Below are positions 36,401 through 49,880 of a DNA stretch of 64,000 nucleotides, piece by piece (position 1 is the first letter of the stretch; each line of letters opens with the position of its first letter). Under the pieces are notes generated by a model. The model saw nothing but the letters and a program-made list of their open reading frames with translations, searched no databases and was not told the origin of the DNA. A program made the position numbers and the translations under genes. Source of the stretch: Reticulitermes lucifugus. Lineage: Eukaryota; Arthropoda; Insecta; Blattodea; Rhinotermitidae. Location of the stretch: the NCBI GenBank assembly GCA_026260175.1, contig JAKCWW010000184.1, forward strand, positions 62,001 to 126,000, given 5' to 3'.

Positions 36401-37765
36401 AATTTATTATTTCTGATTAAGATAATGCTTCATATAAATGCAAAACAACTCAACACATGACGCGTTAAAATTTGACTTACTGTATTTACTTGTGTTTTCG
36501 GAAGACAGAATCCAATTATATTTTATTTGCATCTCATTCATGCGTAGAATTCAGTTCGAATAGGCCTACTTGTGTTGTTATGCATAGCTGGCTTCAGGAC
36601 GGAAAGGAATCTGATCTGAAGTTCAATGCAGTAAAACTTATTAGAAATTCTCCTCGCATGAAACGTTTCACGGACCTAGGCACCAGAATCTTATTTAAAT
36701 TTAATCTTCTATACGACCTATTTATAGGTAAACTCGCGCGTGGATTCCTGAAGCAAAACTTGCAAACAAAATGCCAATATATTTACAGAAGAACAATTTC
36801 ACACGGAACGACATTACTGAGGACTTACATGGAATTTTATATGAGTTTGTAATACAGAAATTAGAAACTTGTCAAAACGCACTGAAATCGGTAAGTATTG
36901 GTGCACTGTAACATTGATTTCCTTATTTGAGAAATAAAAATTACTTCAAACCTTTGATCATTTGGTTCGAAAAACAGCCAGTGTTTAAAGTTCCTAGACT
37001 CATTCTCATCAGTGTGGTGATTACAGTTTGCATATCCCAGTTAGATGATTCTAGAATCCATTTTCATATCGACCCTTCTGTATACGTTTTCCGGCGGTTT
37101 AATAAATGATTGAAAAGAAATGTAGAGTTACCCTTAAAAAATCTTTGACCGCAATAATCCGAGCAGTCCGACTGATATTATACCGAAGATTAAGCCTAAA
37201 TTTCGAAATCCTCCCTCTTTTCCTTTTTATGGCAGTGAATAAAATAAATTACTAAGAAGTCTGTTACAATTTAGGCCTACTGTAAACTTACCACAACTAA
37301 AAGATAAGCTGCAATAAGAGAACATAAAATGTATCAGATTAACCTTGGACCTTACGGGACAACGCGGTTTCAAATGTTTAATTCGCTCAGTGTATGAACC
37401 AAAAAAATTACCCCCAATTTTCCATTCAGCATTGATACTGAAAAAAAATATATTTAAAAATCTGTCATCTGTGGTCACATAGACTTATACTACATTGTTA
37501 ACAATGCGTAACTCCCTACACTCCGGTGGTTAACATATGCACCCCCATGTTTACCATTAAAAACTCCGTATTTCGCCCAAACAATGTGTTTGTGTATTTC
37601 ATATGATTCTAAAAACAAAGAGTAATTATTTCCCCCTACAGCATTTATGGACCGGCCTTCAGGATTGTTGCTGTCTGTGTTTTCCGTAAGGTAGTAGCTG
37701 CAATTATATGTATATAGTTAAAATTAAATTGACTTTTTAAGGAATGAATTCCGTTACTTTATAAA
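33440..37765. other. Unannotated block
   Basis: At 33595-33690 a GCTGAGGCAATCGTTAGG and TGGTTCAATTATG pair might be the head of another SINE. Positions 34350-34445 and 37525-37650 share TATTTCATATGA and ACAAAGAG with colinear flanks, suggesting copies of an uncharacterised dispersed repeat on the plus strand. A 126-codon frame (36472-36852, plus) has no recognised domain. Confidence 0.4.
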
Positions 37766-37767
37766 AC

Positions 37768-38062
37768 AACGTAGTCGGTATAGTGAATATGCTACGTGTT
37801 TGACAATTCGGTGTTCGAATCCCGACAGAGGCAAGAGATTTTCTCTTCAAAACGTCCACACCCGATCTGGGGCACACTCAGCCTCCTACTCAATCGATAC
37901 CGGAGGCTCTTTCGCTGAGGATAAAGCGGCCGGGGCGTAAGGATGATCACTCGCCTCCATCTAGAGCCAAGATTAAGAATGAGTGGACCTAAACATCAGT
38001 TCGCTGTACATGACATTATGGCGTGTACAGTGACAATCTTTACCTTTACCTTTATTTTTTAA
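37768..38062 (+). repeat. SINE family A copy, full length
   Basis: Head with A-box-like GTAGTCGGTATAGTG and B box GTGTTCGAATCCCG. The body has CACTCAGCCTCCTACTCAAT, AAAGCGGCCGGGGCGTAAGG and CTCCATCTAGAGCCAAG. The 3' end CTTTACCTTTACCTTT shows the tandem tail typical of the family. One of the best preserved copies. Confidence 0.85.
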
Positions 38063-38064
38063 AT

Positions 38065-39235
38065 AACTCCTTGTAGAAAAATCCTTCTTGACACAAACAG
38101 CAGTGAATTATTTCTGACAGTTACAAAGTCAAAATCTCACTCCCTTCGTTAGTTTAACTCCCTCACTAAGGAGAAAGTAAGCCCCTGAAACACTCATACT
38201 GTATGTGTGTCCCCTGTTTCAAATTTCGAACCAAGTAATCATTTATCATACAATCCGGTAGGAGTGTTAAGCCACTGGAAGCAATCTCAATGTTACACTT
38301 CTATTTTTCCTACAATAAAAAATAACAACACAGGTGTCCAGCGTATCTTAATTTAGGGTCGTAAATAGTATATGTTACTAGATATTTGAAAAATATTCAA
38401 ATATTTGTAAGGCGTGTTTTGGCAAAATGCAACACAACAACATAACGGACATGGGAAAATTTTCTATACACTTAGGATTAACAATGATATCTAATGATCC
38501 ATGAGAGATATAATTGTGATATTTGGCAAGGAGATAAATAACAATGATGGGTACAAATTGTTTACGAATATTATATGTAAGTCGAAATATAATATCCGAT
38601 AAATATATTTTAGGCGAATGAGTAACTACAAAGCATATTATCGCAAACATTCAATGAGATAAAATAAGAAGATTAATAGCCACAGATCTGCAGGACTTGA
38701 AGTAGGGAAACAGACTTCATGACGTATGCTCGGAAATTCTTGTTTCTTTATAAAGTCAGTTACAGTTCGCCCCTCCTCACCCTCGACTTTTCAGTGTGTC
38801 CGGCATCTCAGCGAATATGTTTCCCGGAGTAAAGCACACAGTGCGAGAGAAAAGGCTGAAACGAGATGGGAAAGATGCCCAGAATCCTGTCAAAATTCTG
38901 AAAAAAAAAAACTTTTGCGCAGGCCGATGTCATACTCGTATCTGGTGCTGGGTCGCGTCCAAGTCTTGCTTGCCATCCGCCTTCAAAATCTTAATGAAGC
39001 ACCCGTCCCGTAATAAGAAGAAAACAAAACATGCCGAACGAAACAGAGACAAGGACGTGTATACGGTACAAGGTAAAGGGACGCTCAGCATCCAGATACA
39101 GAATAGCAACGGAGGTAAGGTGTAGATTTAAATTTAGGTTTCTCTAAAACAACATATTTTCAAACCGAACTATTCATCACTAATTAATTTTATTTCAATC
39201 AAACAAATGCACTACACTTTCTTTCACTGATTTCT
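38065..39235. other. Unannotated block with a basic ORF
   Basis: A 109-codon plus-strand frame (38796-39125) is strongly basic, with KKKNFCAGRC and SRNKKKTKHAERNRDK stretches, and is followed near its end by CAACGGAGGTAAGG, a good match to a splice donor. Its GC content is above that of its flanks. An overlapping frame (38726-39013) shares the DNA. No family is recognised and it remains a weak exon candidate. Confidence 0.3.
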
Positions 39236-39237
39236 TG

Positions 39238-39281
39238 CCCCTACATATGTTTCGGCACACCGTGTACTATCCTGAGGGGGG
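39238..39281 (-). ncRNA. Hammerhead-ribozyme-like motif, solo
   Basis: Minus strand: stem I CCCC; core CTCAGGA, one change from CTGAGGA; stem II GTACA-CGG-TGTGC with one wobble; GAAA; self-complementary ACATATGT as stem III; cleavage base A; and GGGG closing stem I. No inverted partner was found nearby. The palindromic stem III cannot fold on itself without a loop but could pair between two molecules, as proposed for dimeric hammerheads of Penelope-like elements. Confidence 0.5.
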
Positions 39282-39289
39282 TCGTCGAG

Positions 39290-40090
39290 AGTTCACAATC
39301 TTCAATACATCCAAATGTTTTTCACTCACTTTCAAAACACATAATTATTTAAGTCACCAGCACTAAATGTCACTTGTCTTTCTGTTCATAGTAATTAGCT
39401 TATCTTTCTTCAGTATTTTTTATTAAAAATTTTTAGAATTCAAGATACTTGTAGTATAAAATATTAAAAAGATAATTAAAATTGTGTTTGACAGCTGGCT
39501 ATGTATATTAGTTGTTCGATCACATTTGATCTTGTCCTTTTGCTGTGTTAACCGTCCTGTGGTGTGTTGTGTCGGGACACTAGCGTAGTTCACAGAGCTG
39601 AATAAAAAATACTTCTTATAATTTTCACGCTTAGCATATATCCCAGGATTCATTGCCGGTGTACTATACTAAGTAAAAGAAGAACACCTTAGATGGAGAC
39701 CATGTCCAACCGCCCCTTCACCAGTTACTTAGCATCACTGACTAAACCGTTGGTCAGATTTTCATGAGCTTTGGTACAGAAGATCTTCAAACAATTGGCC
39801 AGTGACAGTCCGACTTTACTTACGGCCGTTAATAAATTTACAAACCTAATTTTTGTATTAACTGACAAGTCTGTATAAAGGTACGAATATTCTGAATACG
39901 GAAGAACATCGAATTTAATGTGTAAGTCTTTCTGAACTAAGCAATGCATTGTTATTGTCCTTCAGCATTTGTTGTTGTGTATGGCAGCATTACAGCATCT
40001 TCACCAACGTATGTTGACATATCACACTACGATTTGTTTTAGAAACACTTCCAAACCTAAATTTAACTTGCTACATAGGAAACATTTGCC
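39290..40090. other. Unannotated block
   Basis: A 74-codon minus-strand frame (39725-39949) containing KVGLSLANCLKIFCTKAHEN looks protein-like, but I cannot assign it. Nothing else found. Confidence 0.3.
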
Positions 40091-40095
40091 AATCC

Positions 40096-40325
40096 CAGTG
40101 GCCGCGCGATCTAAGGCTTGGATCGCTGGGATTGCGGGTTCGAATACCGCCGGCGGCATGGATGTCTGTCTCTTGTGAGTATAGTGTGTTTTCAGGTAGA
40201 GGGCTCTGCGACAGACCAATCACTAGTCCAGAGGAGTCCTACTGAGTGTGATGTGTCTGAGTGTGATCGAGGAACTTCACAGAGGAGGCCTAGGCCCGCT
40301 AGGGTTGTCGAGCCATGACGGAGGA
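40096..40325 (+). repeat. SINE family D copy
   Basis: tRNA-like head: A-box-like GTGGCCGCGCGATCTAAGGC and B box GGGTTCGAATACC. Then GGCATGGATGTCTGTCTCTT, CCAGAGGAGTCCTAC and the 3' part with CTAGGGTTGTCGAGCC. The plus copy at 55.05 kb is colinear. It gives the full sequence across the region that is an assembly gap in that copy. Confidence 0.85.
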
Positions 40326-40329
40326 TATA

Positions 40330-43300
40330 GGAGATGTATGATTTGGGTAATTCCAATTACGTCATTCACAACAATATGGCACCCAGAATTTTATTACCTC
40401 CTCCGGAAGTAGTCTGACATTGCAATCAGTACAGTAACTCAAGCATATTTTCAAAAAAGGTTACTAATATATTTGCATTGTTCTTCTCAAGAAAATTACG
40501 GCATATAAACTCAGCCTACATGTTTCTTAAAACCATGTTCTCTGCAAATCACGACAAGCTGTAGACTTACTTCAGCTTTGTATTATATTTCTTTTAAGCA
40601 AACAATCCTGAATACAATAATCCATCTCTGAGAAAAGCCACCCTTCAATTCTCTGATACAGAACTGATATATTTCGGTACACAATCCGTAAGCTGAATGC
40701 TGAAGAGATATTATAAAAGGTTTAAAGAAACATTACTTATAGTCTAACTTCGAATAATATTAAGTGGTTCTATCTTCAAATATCAACGTGGAAGCTACTT
40801 TACCCATCTGCAGCCTACATGTTTATCATGAAGCCCCTTGTTAACGATATATCGTGTGTGTATAGTAAGGGTATAAAGCTTCGCAATCTACTTCAACGAC
40901 TGAAAAATTAACATCTATATTAAGTGGCACACCCAAGGGGAGATTAAGGACTCCTGACGTAGAGATGGATCCCTTATGAGATGACAAAGCCGGACTAAAG
41001 ACACTTGTTGTTGAGATGTCAGCTGAAAGGAGCCTAGCCATTTCAACCTTTCACTCTCTTTGTTTGTTACGTGATATAGCGTCTTATGCTTCATAGTGCA
41101 CATAGTAGAAAGGATTTGATTGCGCGGAAAATAAATGTCTACATTTTAGAGTGGAAGCATGCGTCAAGTATAACAGATCCGAGAAAAATATTTTCTGGAA
41201 CACCATCTTACTCTCGGACCGAGAACTTGTATGTGTGAAAACCTGTAAAATCTAGAATGGCGAGAAAAATATCTTCAATGACTGGTCCTTTTACGGAAAT
41301 TTATAAGCAAAATATTAATTTCTTCTTATGAATAAGCTATAACTAAGAACGTACTTGCAGTTTCTAGCACTTTGGAGTTTGAAACTCATCTAAAGAATTT
41401 TAAAAATGTCAGTTAATAATACAGGAAACACAGTGCTTCTCCATTCCAAAGAATAATCACTTAATGTTTTTATGGAAATAATCGGTTTTAAGTGTGTGAT
41501 TCTGACCAAATTCGTAAGTAGGGCTTACACTCCCTGAGAAGCGTGAAGAGGTATTCAGTATTAAGGCGGGTCGTACACATAATAACCACTGTGCTTCAAA
41601 CGGTTAATTCAAGTCCCTGTATAAAATTTCTCGTATAGTATAATGGAAAAAAATTATTCAGGCTCTTTGCTTCCTTATCCAACATGGGAGATTCACGAAT
41701 ATGAAGAGTTACACTAAGCTAAGATTTTCTTTCCACGTATCTTCTGCTTGCAGATTTTTAAGTTCCTTTCTACATCTAAATGCCATCTAGAACATTACAT
41801 TGAACACAAAAGGGAGTCATAAGACATTTTGCGGAAACCAATTTTCGCTTCACCCTAAATTTTAAGGGTTATGTGTGCATTCATACCTGGACGCAGTAAA
41901 ATCAACCCTATCTCTCGTGCTCTCCAATATGACACACGCATCTCATATAGGCCTAAGCCATTATCCAATATATGATGTAATAATACACATGGGAATATCC
42001 GACATACAATTTTGTTAATTTTTTCGGGAGAATCTTTGTCTACAAATAACCGAAAACTGGATGTTAACCCCTGGTCACCACAGCACACAAACTCAAAGAT
42101 TTTTAAAACTGCAGAAAAACGGAGCTCATCTCGTGTCATTAATTTACAAACTTTAAAAGTATCGCACTATTGGTAATATCTTTTTACAGACATATTTGTG
42201 ATTAAAATACGAGATTATTTAGTATCGTCAACTAAGGAAAAAATCTTGTGACATGACGCCACAAACTGTGACTCCTTTAAACATATATTATGAATACTCA
42301 GTGGTTTGGACTTCAGAGGTCTCTCTGTCCATGTATATGGAGAAACATCCTCAACTTGGTGATTCTGTAGACAGAAGACTAATGCAGGCGATTTCTGTTC
42401 TTCTCCTGTGCTCCTTCAAGTACGAGATGTTTACCAAGTCAAGGGATGCCTGTGGGAAGGGTAGATGTCTGCTCACTATCCACCATTTGTACATTGCAAT
42501 ATATCTCCAGACCCTCCACGTCTTCCACTCGCTCTGTGGTAAGCCTAAGACGTACCACCATATCCGTCTTGATACTCTTAGTTTAATACGAAGTGTGTCT
42601 TCTTGAGAAACACTCAAATACTCAGTTTTCGTGCAGACAAATCACGATATCTTATTGTCCGAATTGTTTCACATGTAATTTGAACTAAACTATGTAATAC
42701 ATTCAGTATCATAATGCTACGGTATTTGTTTCTGCTCCAGCGACAATGCATTCCAAAACCTTGCTCTCTTTACAGACGTTTGCCCACGCCTCATATTTGT
42801 ATGTGGTATGTAGCTACTTTCCGAAATAGTGATAAGTTATCATATCCCTAAGGCTGTTTTACTAAAAACTTTTTATGACGATATAATATTCGTCATATTT
42901 ATGAGAACGTGACAATTGTAAGATATCAATCCTGAGTAGTATTATTGACATTGTTGAACATTATACTTCTTGTGAATCTTGTACAGCCCATTGATGCCTC
43001 ACGGAAAGTCGAAAGACGTAGCTGTTGGTGCAGTGACACCTTGTAAATATATAATTACAAGTCTGTAAAAGAACCGAGACTTGGAAGGTGCAGCCAGTAC
43101 TGAAGTGCACAGAATTTGCACAAGCGTTCTGTGCGTGATACTCATATATGATTTACATCTTTGTACAAACATAAACGACTCCACAACATCTGTAGAATAT
43201 AAAATATTATCTTCTTTAAAATCCTTTCAGTAGTTCTCGAGAATAAACGTGCAGACAGACGGATAGGCTGGTATATGCTCTGACTGCGCTCAGTTTAAAA

Positions 43301-44130
43301 ACATACATACAACTACTTTATTAACATTACGATAAATAAATTGTTATGGTAGTCTTCTCAACATTTTAAAGGATGTGAAGATATAACAAACACACAAGCC
43401 TTTAATTTACGTTAGTCCCAGTTTTGGACGCAGAATATCTCTTACGTCACATACCAAGCGTAAGAGAACTTCAAGACGCCTGTAAGATGAAGATACTGCG
43501 CTGAAAAGCCAGCACGAGACATATTAGGACGCCAGACAATTTATCTTACAAAACGCAATATTCATTTTGCTCTCTGCTTAATGGGTGTTCCAAGGATGGA
43601 GTTAGTCTGGTCGAAATGTTGAGAAATGCAAGCGACTGACAGGGTAAGCAACAGGAAATTGTTTGATAAAATCTTTTTCTACAGTAATAGTGCACTAAAT
43701 ATTGTGTTTTGTATCGCACGTATTTACACTATATTTTACTGTCGCATGTTTCGGCCGCTACGACCATTCTTAAAGAGGAAATTCAGTAACATAAAAAATG
43801 GAAACAACACAGGTTTTACACGATAGCTACAAATATTGAATACAAATACATACACGGCACACAATAAAATATTTATTGTACTGTAGTGGTACATGAAGAT
43901 TTTGTCAAATTGAATATCAAAGCAAGGTATTAAATAAAATATTTTAAAACAGAAAACTCTGTTCGGTTCGAAACTTTTAAGAACGAAATTACGCTTTGAA
44001 CTATAACGTATTGTGTGTGCTTGCAACGTGCACTACCAACCGTCTGAGTGTTCACGTGTCTGAGATAAAATCTCTCCTTTTCCTAAGTTACCTCTTTTAG
44101 TGTCTGGGTAGTATGTAAGTGGAAAGGCAG
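40330..44130. other. Unannotated block
   Basis: No gene recognised. At 43745-43785 the minus strand has TTTAAGA, a four-pair stem and GAAACATGC, a decayed hammerhead-like motif. Around 43245-43265 a GCAGACAGACGG string resembles those near 45400 and 46310, which suggests another old dispersed repeat. Two overlapping frames (42253-42617) are on opposite strands and unrecognised. A 94-codon minus-strand frame at 41855-42139 is also unrecognised. Confidence 0.4.
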
Positions 44131-44136
44131 TAACAT

Positions 44137-44230
44137 ATCTCAGTAAGTTACAAGTCATAGTAAAATTTAAATCTCAGTAACTTACGACAGGTAATAGTGA
44201 AACGCACGACAGGTCATAGTGAAACCCAAA
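44137..44230. repeat. 34-bp minisatellite, about 2.7 units
   Basis: Unit one at 44137-44170 and unit two at 44171-44204 share ATCTCAGTAA.TTAC and CATAGT/AATAGTGAAA. A third partial unit begins ACGACAGGTCATAGTGAAA. The third copy lacks the first ten bases of the unit. Confidence 0.7.
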
Positions 44231-44234
44231 TCTC

Positions 44235-45105
44235 CCATAGTGTACCACAATTGAAATTTTACTAAAAGCTGATTAACTCATTAGGGTAGTGTCTTTCTTC
44301 AAATCGCTTAATTGCTCGAAAGGTCCTCTATCTTTATTGCATTTGAAGTCCAATTGCCACGTTCATTACGGACAATACTGTTCCCCATAATAAATCCAGC
44401 TCACAAACATGTATTATATCTTAAATATCCATTTTAATATTATTCTTTAACTATGGTTGATATCCCAAGTAATTTATTCCCACAGGTTTTCAGATACAAT
44501 TTTGTGTGTGATTCTCATCTGTCCCATGCCTGCTACATGCTTTAATAAAACTCTGGTACAAAACTTGTAAAATATATTAATGTTAGCGTAATTACGTTTA
44601 TCGTGTTAGAAATGAAATTTGCCACTACATTTATCACACTTTAACCGAAGAGTTTCAGGGCAAATACATGTTTACACAGACGAATAATTTACTTCCTTAA
44701 GGAAGCAAGTGTGGCACCTAAGGCATTGGAACGCTTACAAGGAACTTACGTGAAGGAAAATCTACATACAGATCGCTTTTCGTGTTTAAGTCATTTTGTT
44801 TACACATTCAATATTTGCATCTAAAACTATAGGCCAATCAAGTTTTCATGGTATGTGAGAATTCAAATTTCTCACTAGGCAAGAAAAAGTAACTCCAAGA
44901 GGAATGTTCCAGTAGGCACAACACAAATGTCACTGAAATCTGCTCTTAAAGAAGCCATCAGCATCACCATTACCATTATAATTTTTATTATACTTCTGCT
45001 TTAAAACAAATGGTCGGTGCTTCGCAGAGAATCTGCCAACATAACAAACAGTTTAGAATGGCACTGCAGAAATCCTCGTCCAGAAATAAGACAATGTTGT
45101 GTACA
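44235..45105. other. Unannotated block
   Basis: Nothing recognisable on either strand; AT-rich with scattered stops. Confidence 0.4.
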
Positions 45106-45107
45106 TT

Positions 45108-45205
45108 CTACAACGCCGTCCAGACTGGCTCAGGGGCCCACCTAGCCTCCTACTCAAAAGGTACCGGGCTTCTTGCCCGGAGATAAAGCGGCCGGGGAAT
45201 ATTGT
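45108..45205 (+). repeat. SINE family A internal fragment
   Basis: Retains only CCGTCCAGACTGGCTC, CACCTAGCCTCCTACTCAA, GGTACCGGG and AGATAAAGCGGCCGGGG. Both the tRNA-like head and the TTTACC tail are missing. Confidence 0.75.
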
Positions 45206-45209
45206 TGAC

Positions 45210-48200
45210 AACGCACTTTTGTCTAAACATTTCTCATTCTACGAATAACTGAGCGAGATATATCATAAATGTGCATAAGTCTTCATGTAGAACACCCGTT
45301 ATTCTTGACAGATTTTAATGAAACTAGAATTTTCTCACCAGATTTTCGAGAAACGCCAAAATATCAAATTTCATGAAAATCCGTCGTGTTGTTCCATGCG
45401 GACGGACAGATGGACAGAGAGACAAGACGAAGGTAATAGACGTTTTTCGCAATTTTGAGAACGTGCCTAAAAATCCTACGTTTTGTGTCAGATTATTGTC
45501 ACATATGCCGAACTTACCTGCAGATAAGATTCGCCCTCACAGAAATATCGGTATGGAAAAGTTCCTCACGAAGTTGCTGTCAGTAGAGATTTTAACAGCT
45601 ACAAACTGAAGCAGAGCTCACACATTTTCAAATCTGCACAGAGTTTTACGAAGTTAACGCATGACGTAACAGTATGCAGTCCACTACCATAATGATATTC
45701 CAGATAAGATAAGCCAGAGTGGAAGAGCCCAAGTCTGTGTATCTCCTCCGCACAACAAACATGCCCCTCCCTGTACGTGTAGTCAGTATTCTAATTCATT
45801 TGTAAGACAGAGACAGGCAGCTTGATTTACTGTGAAGGAAATCTTCCTCGACTTGACGCGGTAGTGTACATGTTAGGCCGCTGTTCTGAAGACGGCCTAC
45901 AGAGTTGCTTGCTGATGACTCTTACACACGAAGACATTGCGCGCAACGCACAGTGAATGCAGCATCTATTATTGTGCCAGATTTATACTGGTGGCCCTGA
46001 CAAGCAACGCCACCCTTCCTTTGTTTAATTTATATAACACACACACACACACTCCTGAGTTTGGCGCGCCTTGCAGGAAGTTGTAGAGTTAGAGATACCA
46101 CAAGGGATGCATATACATGTTTATTAGCCTTCTACTAATAATACTAGGCTACCTGCTATGGCCTCACATCCTAATACTAGCAAAACAGGGGCCATGGAAT
46201 CGAAGTGCAGGAAAGATAAATCGTCCGTAGTCTTCATTTACATGTGGCCGAACTCCATTCAAAGAGTCCTTTTAGGTGAGGTGCCTATTAGCTTCGTCAT
46301 GTCCGTCTGTCCGTGTGTCCGCATATATGAGCGCGGCTGTCATTGGATGGATTTCCGTTAAATATGATATTGGGGACTTCTATGAAAATTTGTCGAGAAA
46401 TTCCAAACTGGTAAAATCGGACAAAAATATCGGGCAATTCACATGAAGACCAAAGTATGTTTTATCGTTGCCGGCGACATTACAGCGCCATAAAAGCGCC
46501 CTCTTCGAGTGAAATGGTATCAGGCTGTTTGGATAGCCGAGGAGGTATAAACATTAAGGGTGCGCGCCACACTGCTACGTTATAGTACACTTCCTACCTT
46601 GGTAATTTAAATTTAGTTTAAAATAATGTTCTACCGTCAAACTTACATTTATATTTTTTAATCCCACGCCAGTTAGAGGGATGTCTCTCATTTTCTTTCT
46701 TGCAGTCCAATATAAGTTTTATTGATTCCACCATTTACCCCGGTTGTTGGCACTGTCCATTTTATCAGTCAAACTCGGACATTTTTTGGATGTGGCCAAG
46801 GTCCATTTCTTCTCCGTCGTCGCACAGTGGCCACATCGGAGAATCCTTTATTCCAATCCTGTTCAGGTGTCGCTGTAGATAGTCACGTCCACTGATGAGA
46901 CGAAAATTGGCAGCGAAGACACTTCTACGTAGAGGAGATGGAAGTGACTCACCTCCACGCGGTGCCCCCTGGATAGGCGACCAAGGCAGGAAGCCGAATT
47001 AACGAGTCACAAAAACGCCATGCACACCTTACACTTCTGTTCGATCTAACACCTCGGACAATCCACTACTTTACTTACGAAGTACGGCTGACATGGGCCT
47101 ACTTGAAACCAAATGTAACGATCCGTCCCTGTGGATATGGTTTCCATTCGTGAAAGTAACTTCAGCAGAGGCAGTTAATGAATTCCCGATAAGCGACGTA
47201 GACGAATTCAAAAATACTGTTACTTTCTTTCAATTTCATTGAATGTTTTCCTTGTTGCAACATAATGAAAAATTGTTCATGTGCTACACAGGTTTTTGTG
47301 ACTAATGTCATAATTTATCACGGTATAGGAGGGGTATTACGGAAAAATACGATGTACATCTTGTATTATTTATGGCAAGGAAATCCTGAATTCCGCCTTT
47401 AAAAGAAGCGTGACCACACTCGGGACAAGAAAACTGCATGCAAAAGGCAGGGAAAAATGCTACAGACAGACACGTACAATCTATTCCTACTCAGAATATC
47501 AGACTTACATTAGGGCCTGTAAAACAAATAAAGGTATACGAACTCCTTACTCGTGTCTACGTAATACAAGGTAACACGTACAAAAAGTAACGTGTTGAGT
47601 ACGCAAAACTGAAGTGTTTTATGGATATTTTGGAAAAGCATTTCAGAGCAAGTGGAGGAAGAAAATTACGTAGCCTCAGGTTTAACGTTAATGAAGGCTC
47701 GTAGCTGTAATCATCCAGCTCCAATACACTGCCTCGTGAGATAGCATGTCTTCTCAAGAGGTATGTTGTTCTAGTGACTGAGAAGGGTAGAGTGATGCTA
47801 CTGATGAAGACAGATGTGAAGGAGAGGATTAATGTGACTACTCTAAATTCGATTTAAGTGATTGATTTACTGGTGTCCTTTGTGTGCTGTCTTCCTGCTA
47901 ATCAGATTCGGTCCTCCAGCCTATGAGGATTTTTAAGTATGACGAGAGCCAAATTTAATACATTCTTTAATATTATGCAGTGAAGCTTTATTGCATGATT
48001 AATGGTTTTGAATGCCCTCCGGGCAAGAAAAACGTGAACGTGGTTTCGAGGTGTTAACTGTAAACGTATTTATATTTATTTAACAAAGCAATAAGCAAGT
48101 CAGATTTGTAACACTGAATAGCAGAGTAACCCACATTATATGGCCTCAGATGGTAAGATGGTAGGCGAATATTTGCCAAACCGAGAAGAACATGGCCGTA

Positions 48201-49880
48201 CGAGTATTTTGAGTAATAGCTCGACATTGTTTGAAGGCACTGCAGAAAGCCAAGAAAAGACTCCGGGCCACAATTTGAAGCAGCTACCTCATAGTACACA
48301 TCACAAATGTTACCACTTGAAAGATTTAGCTAGATTTCGACGTAAAGAATAACATGTAGGCCTGAGAAAAACATGTATATTGTAGGGATATGATTAGATG
48401 TTTACAGATTTGGGAATGAAGACATTTTCATTCTTATAAGCAACAGTACAAGTAAGAAATGTGAAACAAATATCACTAGAATAAAGATGATTAGCGCTAT
48501 CTGTGAGGATGTAAAATATGCTAGTGAGTTGAACACAGCATAGACAGCGGGCCTACACGTCACAACTTCTCACTACAAATTCAATGCAAACATTTTAATA
48601 CTGAGCGAGTAAGGGAATTTCTTCAGAACTAAGTCCGAACACGGCCGTTGTTACCAATTGTAAACGAGCGACTGAGACATTTGAGAGACTTTCCTTTGAT
48701 AGGATACTGTGAAGTATTGACCAACGTCACGCACAATTACAAAGCGTTACTGAAAAATAATTATGGGAACTTATGATTACTACTTTTTTGTGCCCGTATA
48801 GTGAGGTCAGAAACAATGCAAATTAATCATTATAAAATTATATGGTTATTTGTTTGCGTAATTTTAAATGATACAGATTACAATTATGAGATTTGTCGGA
48901 TGAAACCTCAAATTTACAGTTCTAGCTCCTAACGTCCCAAAACTGAAAGATAAATACGAACTTCGAGCGATCCTAATTCTGAAGTTTAAATTCCGTAAAT
49001 GAATTATCTTAAGAAACGAGTGTATATTCTTGAAGCGCTTTTATGATATGGAAGTTCTTCTATAACTAGTGCCATTCTCATTCAAAATACTCGTCCCTTT
49101 TGGTAGGAGTTCTGAAATTAAAATGTTGGTACCTTACTATAAACTATTACGAAAATGAATAATTGTTTCAGAAGATAATGGGGGCAAAGCAAACACTACG
49201 CAAGCAGGATATGAGGCTATCAGCCCTTCTTTCTTACAAGCATGGAAAGGTGGACAAAAGGGTTACCGGAATATGCGATCCCAATTATTTTGCATCAGCT
49301 ATCTTGTATGACTTTTACGGACGCCGAAAAAGACAATGCGGAATATCATAAATAGGTGAAGATTCAACGCTAAGACATGTAAGTAATTTATCAGATAAAG
49401 TGATTCGCGTGGGAGAGAAACGTGTAAAGGATTGAGAGGCTGCTGACATTATTGTTCCTTAGGTGTTTGCCGTGAAAGTGCAGCACAAACTGATTTGATC
49501 CCCTCACAATGTAGTTACGCAGTTTCGTTGTGAAAATGAGCAGCTTGTTTCCCCTAAAGAGCATTACGTAATTACCTTTAGTAATGGTGTTGATATTCAT
49601 TTTGTTACAAGTACGCACAAAAAGTTCCAATAGCACTTAAAATAATTTCGCTCCTATATACTGATAAAGTAAACAGAACACACGCTTACTCCTAAACAAG
49701 GCAAAGTTCGATAAACGTGAAAGGTACGTACTTACCACACTTCTGCCATGAAAATTACAAAGGAACTCCTACCTGCAAAGAAGAAACAGATATACTTAGA
49801 ACGAAAAGTGAACATTAAAATATTAATGATGAGCACAGAAATGAGTTAAGGTAAAACCTCCTGGGTTGTTACGGCTTTTC
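45210..49880. other. Unannotated block
   Basis: An (AC)n microsatellite occupies 46037-46052. Strings of GGACGGACAGATGGACAGAG (45400-45420, plus) and their complement near 46300-46322 look like decayed copies of a dispersed repeat in opposite orientations. Frames at 47557-47757, 48140-48352 and 49163-49351 are short and unassigned. No gene is called. Confidence 0.4.
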
